A stretch of DNA of 64,000 bases from Miscanthus floridulus (lineage: Eukaryota > Streptophyta > Magnoliopsida > Poales > Poaceae), in NCBI RefSeq assembly GCF_019320115.1, contig NC_089587.1, positions 86,626,113 to 86,690,112 of the forward strand. The letters run 5' to 3'. Shown here one piece after another: positions 47,387 to 57,633 of the stretch. Position numbers and translations under genes: made by a program. Numbering within the stretch: the first letter of the stretch is position 1; each line of letters begins with the position of its first letter. The notes beneath the pieces are model-generated. The model made no database searches. It was not told the DNA's origin and worked only from the letters and a program-made list of their open reading frames with translations.

Positions 47387-48646
47387 TGTCGGGTTCATAA
47401 ACCCGGGGTCCCTCGCAGACCGGCTTTCCAAACAAAGGCTCGGCCCAAACTGATAATGCACAACTCATGGGCCGGCCCAAGTATCAGAGCGATAGGCCGG
47501 GGTAGTGATCCAATCTCCAACCGGAAGGTCAGACCAAGGAGGAATAGCGCCCATTTTTCAACTCCGGCCCACCTCTCCGACCGGGGCACTTGCTTCGGTC
47601 ACCAGCCCGCCTTCGGACGGCCTCTTCGACTGAAAGGCCTAGCCAAAAGCACCCCTTCCGACTCTGACCCCGCACTCTCCGACCGGGGATACGCCTAGCC
47701 CCTGCTCACCGCTCTTCTCCGACTGGCATGATCAGAGCCGACTGGGATCAACCGACCGGGGACGCCCGCTCGGTAGAGACCAGGAGACGTGCAGAGAAAG
47801 CAGGGCAAGGCGCACAAGTCAAACCACGATACCAGGGACCATACCCTGTACACCTGCAGGAACAGTACTCTGCAACCGCCCTGACACAAAAGTGTTGTAG
47901 GCGCCTACATTTCCCCTATAATATTGCAGACGCCATTAAACTCCCATACGGTAAGGCTCCCCCCACATGCCTCTGGGTATCGATAGTGTTGTGAGCGCCG
48001 AGATTTACCGTACCAAGTGCACATGGTGAAACTCCTCATATGCCTCTGGGCATCAACAGTATGTGCAGGTACCGACATCTGTCATACCCAAACAAGAACG
48101 ACGGAACCTCCCATGTGCATCTGACATCCAACAGTGTTGTGGGCGTCTACCATCATCCTGTACCCGTCGGTGTGGGCAACTAGGCTTAGAAGCATTCGTA
48201 CACTCTCTCACTTGTAAGGACATCTCCTTCATCTATAAAAGGATATGCGCTTTCTCCTAATAGACCAAGTTGATTAAAGCTCAGTCCCTTTAGATTTATT
48301 TGATCGATCAAGTTCACTAGCTGACAACCACAGAACCGCCAGGTTCGGACCTCAAGCACACGCTTGAACACTTAGCTCATAGTGGAGCTCCTGTCGCTCT
48401 CGGCCCTTCCGACCGGAGCCGATCGGACCTCTTGTGCACCCCATCTTTCTCCTTCTCATTTGTAATCCCACTGCAGACTTCGAGCACCTGGGCTCAGGAA
48501 TAAAGTCACCGACCGACTTAAACTGGACGTAGGGCGCGTTGCCTGAACTAGTATAAACCCTGTGTCATTGAGTGCTAGGCCACCTCCGATCACAACGTAC
48601 TGTAAAACTATAAATATTTACGTGTTGGTCACTTTCTGCACCGACA
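47387..48646 (+). repeat. 3' LTR of the Tat-type element
   Basis: It starts TGTCGGGTTCATAAACCC, ends CTTTCTGCACCGACA, has the same 1260-bp length as the 5' LTR and keeps the TATA box at 48233. Confidence 0.93.
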
Positions 48647-48651
48647 AGATG

Positions 48652-50762
48652 ATTATTGTTTTTTTTTTGTGCAAATAAATAGTAGGACTCTACATGCATA
48701 TAAATTCAAAAGTGTGTACACTATTTTCTTTCCTTTACTATTCACTTGGCATGTAGATATGGGTATCACGTACACCTATTCTTTTGTATTTTATCCCCAA
48801 ACAAATATTAATTTACTTCCAATTTATATTGTCACATGAAATGAACAAAATAAAGAGATGTCTCTCATACATGCACAAGAATCCTACGTACTCTTTTATT
48901 TATCGGTTGAATTAGAAATAATTTTTTTATCGCTTATCTCACTTGGACATTTAGTTTTAAGTTGTTTCAGCAAAAGAAAAATTACATGGTCCGTGAAAAT
49001 ATTCATGCATCACCTATTGATGGCCCGGTTTATCAAAACAAAATAAAAATAAAAAAAGCTAGTGTAGGTATCTGTGTAATTGCCTTAACACTACGTGAAA
49101 GCGCCACACTAATGGCAGAGAAAAGTGACGGACATTTTCCAGCGATGAGCCTTATACATAGTAAATTCTAAATAATAATAAATTTAGTAAATGTAGCAAA
49201 CTAATTTCGATATGAATTCGAAAAATAAAGAACTAAATATTGATTCCATATGAAACATAATTAGCAATGGCAAATTTGGATCAAAAGCCATGGAAATTAA
49301 TAGTTTGACCTCCTAACAGATTTGGAAGGTCTATACAAATCATAATTATCAAACAACTAAATTCAAAATTAAAACTATAAATGAAAAGTAGTTGTTTGAT
49401 TTTCATATGATGGAAAAACATCTAAATAAGTAAAGTTCAAAAGAAGGGATTACATGCATGTAAAATAGCTTCCCAAGCTAGACACCAATATCTTAGCACA
49501 AGTCTAAGATTAGGAGCTCACTAGGAGTTAGTAATGGATCTATAATTTGTTTAAAAAGTCTTAAAATGCAAATAGATGTTGGCGCGATGATGAGGCCGGC
49601 CAACGACAATGTTTTAGGGTAAAAGGTCAACTATCAATCCATAACGGAGAATGTACAATATGATAGAAAAATTTACAAGAGGCTAAGGATCGGAACTGAA
49701 TGATTTGTGGGAAACTTGGATATTTGTTTTATTAAATAATTGAGTTCAGCAAAAAGAATCGGAGCTAGGCTACTTTGATAAGACATCGGCAGAAATTGTA
49801 CAACTACGGGATATGAGGGACAAAAAAAAAAGAAAAGGAGAAAGAGAAGATAATAGCTTTAAGCCAATCGTGGCGATGAAAATGCATCGAGGGACGATCT
49901 GCAGCTTCACACGTGGCGTTGGCAGGTAGCTAGCGTACATCGATTCCGGCGTTTTCAGACAGGAATGTGTAGGAACCAGGCGGCGGGTCGATCGGCGTTC
50001 CTCGTTTTCTTTGTATTTGAGTGACAATATAAATTACAACTCAAAAAAAATACAATAGAGTACAGCACAACACCACTAACAACACACACAAAAAAGAGTG
50101 GAGCGGATAACCACACCATACAATACATAAGGAGGAAATCAAAACTCCCATAACAAAAGCATGTCAGTGATAAGCATATTCCTTGTCTTCTCACCACTGT
50201 CGTCATTTTGGACTTCAGAGGTCCACAAGTAACGTAGTAAAGCTGCTCAACATCCCGTGGCTTCCGATCCGATTGATCGCAGTACGTGTCACGGTGTCAG
50301 TGACACTGACGTCGCTTGAACTTATCAGTTATCAGTTAGAATCTATAGTATTTTTCTTTAACAACAAAATAGCTTTAGTCGGCTTATCAACCAGCTTTAA
50401 TACCAGTCAAACAAAGAAGACTGATTTTTTTTTTAGCATTATTCACAGGCAGACTGATCATTGCTCTGATGCAGCTCGTCTGCTTTTGTATTGTGCTGCT
50501 TGGTGCCCATGACCCATGTCAGGCCTGTTTGCATATTGGGCAGCCCATTGACAATATGTCGATCCCTAAAGTACTACCATCCAGGCTGATTATTATTGAT
50601 CAGCCGAACTGAGCTGTTTACGGACAGACCGACGAGATCAAATCAAAAACAAGGAAAGTAACCATACATATACTATACATATGAAGCTCGATAACGATGA
50701 TCGATGTGCTGAGATGTATTTATATAGAGTACAACTGAACAGACTAGAATCACGAGATCTAT
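48652..50762. other. AT-rich intergenic sequence, no gene seen
   Basis: Frames here are short and overlap on both strands. GC patches lie at 49570-49610 and 49870-50000 without recognisable motifs. A small palindrome, GTGTCAGTGACACTGAC, lies near 50297. Confidence 0.4.
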
Positions 50763-50892
50763 ATTAGGCCGTTCGGCTGGCTGGCTGGTTCTGTCACTCA
50801 CGAAATCACTGTTCACGTTCTGCCAGAACAGTATTTTTCTCTCACGACAATCAGCCGGAACAGTATTTTTCAGTCCTGTCGAACAGTCTAAT
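50763..50892. mobile_element. Small MITE-like element (130 bp)
   Basis: The ends ATTAGGCCGTTCGGC and GTCGAACAGTCTAAT are 15-bp inverted repeats with two to three mismatches. The interior contains AACAGTATTTTTCTCTCAC and CAGCCGGAACAGTATTTTTC. This is the layout of a common grass MITE with GGCCGTTCGGCTG ends (general knowledge). The target duplication is unclear. Confidence 0.6.
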
Positions 50893-51188
50893 GCTCGATG
50901 GAATTGAGATTCAAAACATTCTCGGCCATAGAAAAATGCAGGGAAGTGGCACCAGAAGTCCACCAAAACACACGAGATATGCTACGCGGAATATATGTTA
51001 TATATGTGTGTGTTAGTTGGACCAATTCGATATATCACTGTCTTCTGAACCACACCCAGTTTCTGCCATTATAGTATGGTATGATGAGTTCATCTCCCTT
51101 ACCTTTTGGAACATCAAGTACAATAATATGCAGCCTGCATGCATGTGCAGGTAATTAGCAACAGTAGTGCTCATGTGACACATTTTAA

Positions 51189-51602
51189 TCAATTCAATAA
51201 TCTGAATGCATTATTATCGATTGTGCTCAAAGACTGAAGATTCCTTGAGTAGCGCACAAAAACTAATTCCCGATTGCTGTCCCTGATGACGTCTTCAGTG
51301 ATGTATGGATACATCATTGCTGAGGGCAACGCCGTCGGTCGATCTCCTTGGCACTGCAAGCTGTAAGAATGCGACGACCGTTTGCGGCGAGCTACGGCCA
51401 GGGAGGTGATCAACTCGGTGAGTGAGAACTGATAAGCCTGGCCTGTCCACGAAACGCATGCATGGCTATCGATGGAGGTCGTCCTCCTGGTCACCCTTTT
51501 CCCCTTGTTGTGTGTTGTGTGCGTGTGCCTCGTGTGGTGGGCAGAATCGGATTCTTCAGCATTTCTCTTCTGTCTGTGTGGCTCTCCTGCAATTGCTGTC
51601 AC
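51189..51602 (-). CDS. Uncharacterised open frame of 137 codons
   Basis: The minus strand is open through LTELITSLAVARRKRSSHSY and MMYPYITEDVIRDSNRELVF. The composition looks more protein-like than most frames nearby. No family is recognised, and a plus-strand frame with a hydrophobic start (51472-51717, MEVVLLVTLFPLLCVVCVCL) overlaps it. At most one of the two is real, and either may be chance or an old gene fragment. Confidence 0.15.
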   Translation of the reverse strand: MTAIAGEPHRQKRNAEESDSAHHTRHTHTTHNKGKRVTRRTTSIDSHACVSWTGQAYQFSLTELITSLAVARRKRSSHSYSLQCQGDRPTALPSAMMYPYITEDVIRDSNRELVFVRYSRNLQSLSTIDNNAFRLLN

Positions 51603-52190
51603 ACTCGAAACTCGATCGAACTACTCTCTACCTGAATGTGAGAAAGAATTCATCTTCAGACTTCAGAGTCATGCTCATATTATTTATCTATGTACCGAAA
51701 AGCTCACTGGATACTGAAGTTTATGCTCCTGTTCTGGCTGATTGGTTCAGTAATTCAGGACTTCAGGTTGGCTTTGTCAACAGCTGGAACACCATTTTTT
51801 TCCCCCTGTTGCAAGATCTGTGGTTGAGAGTTGAGACATGGCTGGCTCCACTAGTAGTGGTCCACTACTCCAATGCAAATCGCTGATAATGCATGCGGAT
51901 CTGGATCGGTGGGCAATCGATCTGGCCCACATTGGCTACTTTTGTTTGCATTAGAAGGTAGGAATGAACTAGATGTAATGATGCTCTTCACATTATATCG
52001 AGGTAACCTATTCCACTTTGGTTGGCTGCTTAGCCCTCCAACTCATAATGTAAAACCTACGGCCACTAATTGTTGTTGAAGCAAGTAACTTAGAATTAAT
52101 CATTTATATCCCTGCGTCGTATATATGCAGGTGAAGCAAGTGACCTGACACCATCCATGTCTGTACTATCACAAAATTTCCTAATTAAAA

Positions 52191-52538
52191 TTAGCCCTAT
52201 TTGGATATCCTATTATTATAATAATACTATAAGATTATATAATCAAATAATGATCCAAACAAGATTGATTATATTATGGATATTATAATCAAAATCTGTG
52301 ATAACCATAATCCCATAATCCAAAAAAGACATAATTTTGGAGGATTATAGATGCTGAAAGTCCAATCACCCTCCCCTCTCCTCCCGATTATCGTCATCTT
52401 CTAAAGGGTAAGATAAGAATTTCTCACTTAAAAAAAACCACAATAATTCAGGGATCCAAACACTTTGACTAATATAATCCATAATCCTAATTATAATAAT
52501 CTTATGCATAATCCAGATGTGATCCAAGGAGATCCTAA
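52191..52538. mobile_element. MITE-like element (about 348 bp)
   Basis: The left end TTAGCCCTATTTGGAT and the reverse complement of the right end TTAGGATCTCCTTGGAT match except for a few bases. The interior is very AT-rich and self-complementary (many ATAATCCTATAAT-like words). The duplication is probably TA or TTA. The superfamily is uncertain. Confidence 0.5.
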
Positions 52539-53053
52539 GATGCTGATTACCCCGGCCACCTACTTTGTAAAAATTGCCTTTGCTCCTCTTAAGAAGAAGC
52601 CAGTGGCATTGTAGCTCAAGCATGTTCAAGAAAATGTTTTAGCACTACACATATAATCAAAACCGCCACATTGCTTAACAAAACATACAAAATAATCATA
52701 CCAATGTTTCTATCTAGTTAGCAACAGTACAAGCGTACAGCGTCTTGAGCCGGTGGCAGAAAGCGACCACTGACAAAGTTTGAGGACAGGAAGCTGTGCT
52801 TGGTTTGAAGCTAAGCTAATAAGCTAATTATTGGCGCCATAATTTGGCAATTTAAAAGTGCCAAGCCGGTGCAGTGTTGCGACTTGTGAGGCCGTCATTG
52901 GATTGCAACATGAGGCTGTCCGGAGGCGGTGGGCCGGTGACATCTTTGGCGGCCGGCCAACGCACGGCTGCTTGGCTTGGCTCGTTAGGTTGATCACCAA
53001 TTGGTCCAATTGGATTCTTGATTCGCGGCCTGATCAGGGATGCTCAGCCTTTC

Positions 53054-53619
53054 TACTGTGCCATGGTTAATACTAGGATAACATAAGAGCTACCCAAACT
53101 TCTCTCGCTATACGAGATACAAAATATGTGAGTCATCACAAAACTTCTCGAGGCATGCAGGATGGACTAGTATAAGTACTATGCCAAACTTCTCCCCATG
53201 CGGGATAAATCTATATACTAACATGCATGTCTAATTTGACCAATGTTGAATTAAGCATGTGTGTTTGTATATAGATTTATCCCGCATGGGGAGAAGTTTA
53301 GCATAGTTGTTAGTTTATTAATTTTCTAATTAAATTGGAACCAACGGAAAGATTTAATTAAAAAATGAAGTATAAGTGAATGTTTTATGATAAGAGTTGC
53401 AATAAGTAACATGCATGTCTAATTTGACCAACGTTGGATTAAGCATGCGTGTTTGTATATAGATTTATCCTGCATGGGAAGAAGTTTGGCATAGTACTTA
53501 TGCTAGTCCATCCTGCATGGCTGGAGAAGTTTTGTGATGACTCACATGTTTTGTATCCCGTATAGCAAGAGAAGTTTGGGTAGCTCTTATACTATCCTAG
53601 TATTGACCATGGCACAGTA
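53054..53619. repeat. Long inverted repeat with 164-bp arms
   Basis: The left arm 53054-53217 and the right arm 53456-53619 are reverse complements with no gaps and about 11 mismatches (about 93% identity). The 238-bp spacer contains a direct copy of the inner part of the right arm (53220-53307 resembles 53408-53495). A transcript would fold into a long hairpin. No coding potential is seen. Confidence 0.9.
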
Positions 53620-53972
53620 AAATCGTAGATCAGGAGCAGTTATATTTAAAAAATTATGATTATGTTCATCCTCTAATTAAATTGGAACCAACGAGAAAAT
53701 TTAATTAGAGGAGTAGTCCGTTTGTGTTTATGTAAAATTATGGTATTGTTATTTTCTAACCAACGTTGACGATGACAATATTATAACGAATTTAAGTTTG
53801 AAGTTTAAATCTCTAGTAAATTTTACACCAACGTGGTGAATTTTTCAGAGAGTAGATAAGAACCAAGAAATGATCCTGAACTAAAAGAATGTATTCCATT
53901 TAGTTTTCGTTGCAATGAAGTTGGTTATCTTCTAATTAAATTCAAACCAACGGGAGAATTTAATTTTGAAGA
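53321..53972. repeat. Series of hairpins with a CCAACG loop
   Basis: Three related stem-loops of the form CTAATTAAATT...AACCAACG...AATTTAATTAG occur at 53321-53361, 53670-53711 (perfect 14-bp stem) and 53928-53972. A smaller one, TTACACCAACGTGGTGAA, is at 53823. Further CCAACG cores lie near 53760, 53340 and 54030. The stems vary while the loop word is kept. Confidence 0.65.
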
Positions 53973-54611
53973 GTAGTTATATGGATTTTAAGTTAATTTC
54001 TGAGTTTTATGCATTAATTATATTTTCTGCCCAACGGTGATGTAGAATTGATGCAGAAGCACCTTGTTTATTTAACCGATGAGATCACTCGGCTGTAGTG
54101 CCACCACCGGGACGCTTTTGACCGCCGTCACTGCACCGTGCCTGCACCTACGATGGCCTAGAGCGCGTGTCACGGCCACCACTACTCCAGCACGATGCGA
54201 CCACCGTGACGGCGGCCGCGGGCGAACTAGCTACCAAGGTACACCAACGAGCTGTTCATACCGCTAGATCTACACCTAGAGGTTTAGAACTTTCTATCAA
54301 TAGCTAAATTTCTGGACCTTTTAAAGTTCTGACAGGAAAATAGCGTAGTCGGTCTCAAAGATATTAAGGTGGTGCTTAAAGCGCCATATGAGATTTAACA
54401 GATTAAACCCAAAATAAAATATTTGAACATACACTATCTTTAGAAAAGATAGGAAGATCTGGGGGAGCATGGTATGTAGAGGTATGTAGAGACCTAAGAC
54501 TTGAAGAGAAGAGGGACTATGTGTCCACTCCAGTAACTCTGGAGCAATAAGTTTCTCAATACATGTTGATGTTGTATGACTAATATAACACATGTTGTTA
54601 GCTCTTCGAAG

Positions 54612-54803
54612 AAGATGAATAATGTAAACAAGGATCTTGTTATACATAAGCCTATAGAATCAATTGCCTCTTCGCAAGATGAATAATGTAAACAAGGATA
54701 TTGTTATACAGGAGTCTGTAGAATCAATTGCCTCTTGGCAAGATAAATAATGTAAATAAGGATATTGTTATACAGGAGCCTGTAGAATCAATTACCTCTT
54801 GGC
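54612..54803. repeat. Three tandem copies of a 64-bp unit
   Basis: AAGATGAATAATGTAAACAA starts at 54612, 54676 and (with a base change) 54740. Because 64 is not a multiple of 3, the repeat cannot keep one reading frame. It lies directly upstream of the copia reverse transcriptase remnant. Confidence 0.85.
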
Positions 54804-54827
54804 AATGAAGAGCAACAACAGCCCCAT

Positions 54828-56465
54828 ATGAAAGTGCCACTAGCTGAGGCCCCAGAAGGTCTCGAAGAATTAGTAAACCAGTTTTCTAATGACTATGAAG
54901 TCTATGTTAGTGAAGAAATTCAAAAGGAGGGTGATCCCTTCTCATTTGAAGAAGCCATGAAAAGCGTTTACTCGTCTAAATGGCAAGAAGCTATGGAAGT
55001 TGAAATGAATTCGATGAATACTAACGATGTTTGGGACTTAGAAGAAATTCCTAATGGAGCCAAAATAGTAGTCTGTAAATGGGTCTACAAGACAAAATGT
55101 GACTCCAAAGGGAATGTAGAAAGATATAAAGCACGACTTGTAGCAAAATGCTTTACGCAAAGAGAATGAATAGGTTACAATGAGAGTTTTCTCTCCGGTC
55201 TCATACAAGGATTCTTTTTAGAATCATAATGGTGTTATTGGCACATTACGATTTAGAGTTACTTCAGATGGATGTAAAGATGGTATTCCTCAACGAGGAT
55301 TTGTATGAAAATGTTTACGTGGCACAACCCAAAGGTTTTATCATGGAAGAAAAAGAGCGTATGGGATGTCGCCTGTAGAAATCCATTTATGGGTTAAAAC
55401 AAGTCTCTAGATAGTAGTATTTGAAGTTAATGAAACGATAAGAAATAAGTTTGGGTTTTAAAGAAAATGAGAAGGACAATAGCGTTTATGCGAAGTTCAA
55501 GAATGGAAAATTAATTTTCCACATCCTGTGAATAGATGACATTCTACTCACTAGTAGTGATGTTAATCTGTCATTGGATAAGAAGAAGTTTTGTCCTCAA
55601 GTTTCAATGTGAATGATCTTGGTGAAGCGTCATTGGTTCTAGGAATCAAAATTCACCGAGATAGTAGAAATTGGGGTATTAGGACTATCGCAAAGACATA
55701 CTTAGAAAAGATTCTAAAGAAATAAAGTATGCATGCGAGTAAACCTACGCCTGCTCCTATAGTCAAGGGTAATAGATTTGGGGACTTTAAGTGTTCCAAG
55801 AATCGATATGAGATCGATCAAATAAACATGGTTCCATATGCTTCAGCTGTTGGAAGATTGATGAGTGTACAAGTACAAGTAAGAACTTACCCTGACGTAG
55901 TTTACGTATTCGGGATATTTTGGCAGAAGTCCAGTCCAGATATAGATCACTCGAATGGAGTTGAGAATGTCTTGCAATTTTATAAAGTATCATAGGCCTC
56001 ATGTTGAGTAAGAAAGAACAAGTACTCTAAAATAGTTGTGGGTACAAATGTTAAGTTTTGGCGAGATGTGTAGTGAAATCCACAGTAGTTGTTAACACTC
56101 GCAGTTGGAGTATTATTGTGGAAAAACTCCAATGAAACAGTTGTTGTGTCATCAATGATGCATGCCATAGTATAGCTTGTCACGAGGCCCTAGGAATAGG
56201 CAAAAGTGGTTAAGGGAATATGTACCGGCATTTAACAATGGTGGTAAACAACAATAACCATTTAAAGTAAGTTAACTCCTAATACAATAGGTCAAGTGTG
56301 CTGACAAACACATTGTCACTAAGTTATATGTTATAAAGGAGAAAATCTAGAATCATTTTAAAAGCATTGAGCACATAAGTACCGAGTAAGTACTTGCGGA
56401 TCCTCTTACCAAAGGCTTACCGCCCAGTGTGTTTAGAGAACACATAGTCGACATGGGTTTACAGG
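54828..56465 (+). pseudogene. Ty1/copia reverse transcriptase-RNase H remnant
   Basis: The first frame (54828-55169) gives the start of a copia-type reverse transcriptase: DPFSFEEAMKS, WQEAMEVEMNSM, CKWVYKTKCDSKGNVERYKA, RLVAKCFTQRE. It continues with frameshifts and stops through LLQMDVKMVFLNEDLYENVY (55265), KSIYGLKQVS (55380), a region homologous to the conserved YVDD segment that is no longer intact (about 55530), and PYASAVGRLMSVQVQVRTYP (55835). It ends in a decayed RNase H domain. Gag, protease and integrase are not recognisable upstream. LTRs were not found, so the element is truncated. Confidence 0.8.
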
Positions 56466-56467
56466 AA

Positions 56468-56685
56468 GATCAGTGGGTAAATTGCTTAACTTAGATAGGA
56501 GACCTAGTGATGCACCTCATCTCGAGTCTCCAGTCATAGCCATAGCACCATTGCCTTCACCACCGCCACCAAACCGGGTCTGCACTGCTGCTACTTCGTC
56601 GCCGGCGCCATGGCTGTGACTGGAGACTTGAGATGAGGTGCATCACCAAGTCTTCTATCTAAGTTAAGCAATTTACCCACTGATC
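56468..56685. repeat. Inverted repeat with 82-bp arms at the copia 3' end
   Basis: 56468-56549 and 56604-56685 are gapless reverse complements with about 7 mismatches (about 91% identity) around a 54-bp spacer. The left arm starts inside the tail of the copia remnant (GATCAGTGGGTAAATTGC), so the right arm is an inverted copy of that tail. Confidence 0.88.
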
Positions 56686-57414
56686 TACGCCTAGTGGTTC
56701 CAGAAATAACTATTAGGTTTGGCCTGGCACGGCAGCCCCTGTCGTCACCGCATGGGCATGGTCGAACCCGCCCCTCCCCACTAACTACTATGTCAGCAAG
56801 GACATAAGCAACTATTCTATGGCCATCATTTTGTCCAAGAAAAATAATCCGTGTGTCAGGTGAGTGTGCGTGCGTATTGTGGACGTCTACGTTGTATAAT
56901 GTAATTTAAAAAAATAGGAGATGAAAGGGAATGTCTAATTAACTATGGAAGGCTATACTACTGTTGGGTCATTAATAGGTGATCTTAAGAAAAAAGTTTT
57001 TGACAGTAATAATTTACTCTAGAAAAACATTGCAGCCTGATATTTATTTATCGTCCTAAGTAAATATAGATTTTCTATGCAGGGACTAAACTAGATGTAG
57101 TCAAGTTCAGAGAGGTGCACACACGTGGTTAAGGATAATTCGAGCTATATGAGGTTTAATTTGTGGACCTGGCACGAGTAATGAATTCTTAATTTTTTGT
57201 GATCGGTGGGGAATATTTCAGTCAGAGTAGATGATAATGGGTGTTTTTGGTTCCAGTTTAATTCATAGCCTGGCTAGCTTTCTGAGCCAGGCTAGGCTTA
57301 GCCAAGTTGGCACATGCCAATAGACACTTATTTGGTTGGAGTGATTACTTAAGTCTGTCTAAGTTTTGATGTGTTTGGTTAGCGGGTTTTGCTTGAATAG
57401 AATCACCTCCTCTT
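56686..57414. other. No gene seen
   Basis: AT-rich sequence. The part from about 57235 contains TGTTTTTGGTTCCAG and GAGCCAGGCTAGGCTTAGCC, which may be one end of a DNA transposon whose other end lies near 63740. Confidence 0.35.
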
Positions 57415-57633
57415 TCAGATGGTAGAGTTACCCCTCTGAGGCATTTCATCAAACATGTGCCATGCGGTGGTGATGTAGCTCCGGCAGATCAAAAAGCATG
57501 TCGCGCTGGCGGTGGTGACGTAGCCCAGTGGCGGTGTGTCGACGTAGAGCAACCCCGCCGTGGACAGCAACCTCGGACAACGACCATGGCCGTCGCAAGT
57601 GCACCTTATACGAGCTCTGTCGAGACCCCCCCA
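57415..57633 (-). pseudogene. Small PPR-like gene fragment
   Basis: On the minus strand the frame ending at 57415 reads TTAWHMFDEMPQRGNSTI. That matches the usual end of a pentatricopeptide repeat (AR.VFDEMPQR), preceded by YVTTASATCFLICRSYI. Only one repeat is clear. It is cut at 57633 by a solo LTR. PPR proteins bind organelle RNA (family knowledge), but this piece is far too short to act. It may have been carried in by a transposon. Confidence 0.35.

Larger units (their letters stand above)
36502..48646 (+). mobile_element. Full-length Ty3/gypsy Tat-type LTR retrotransposon
   Basis: Two direct LTRs of 1260 bp each (36502-37761 and 47387-48646) bound the element. AGATG flanks it at 36497-36501 and 48647-48651. 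In order it has a primer binding site, a gag-pol frame with protease, reverse transcriptase, RNase H, a second RNase H and integrase, then about 3.2 kb of 3' sequence with an antisense open frame and a tandem array, then a polypurine tract. The first 138 bp of the two LTRs differ at 10 positions, so the insertion is not recent. The coding region is broken by many stops. Confidence 0.95.
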
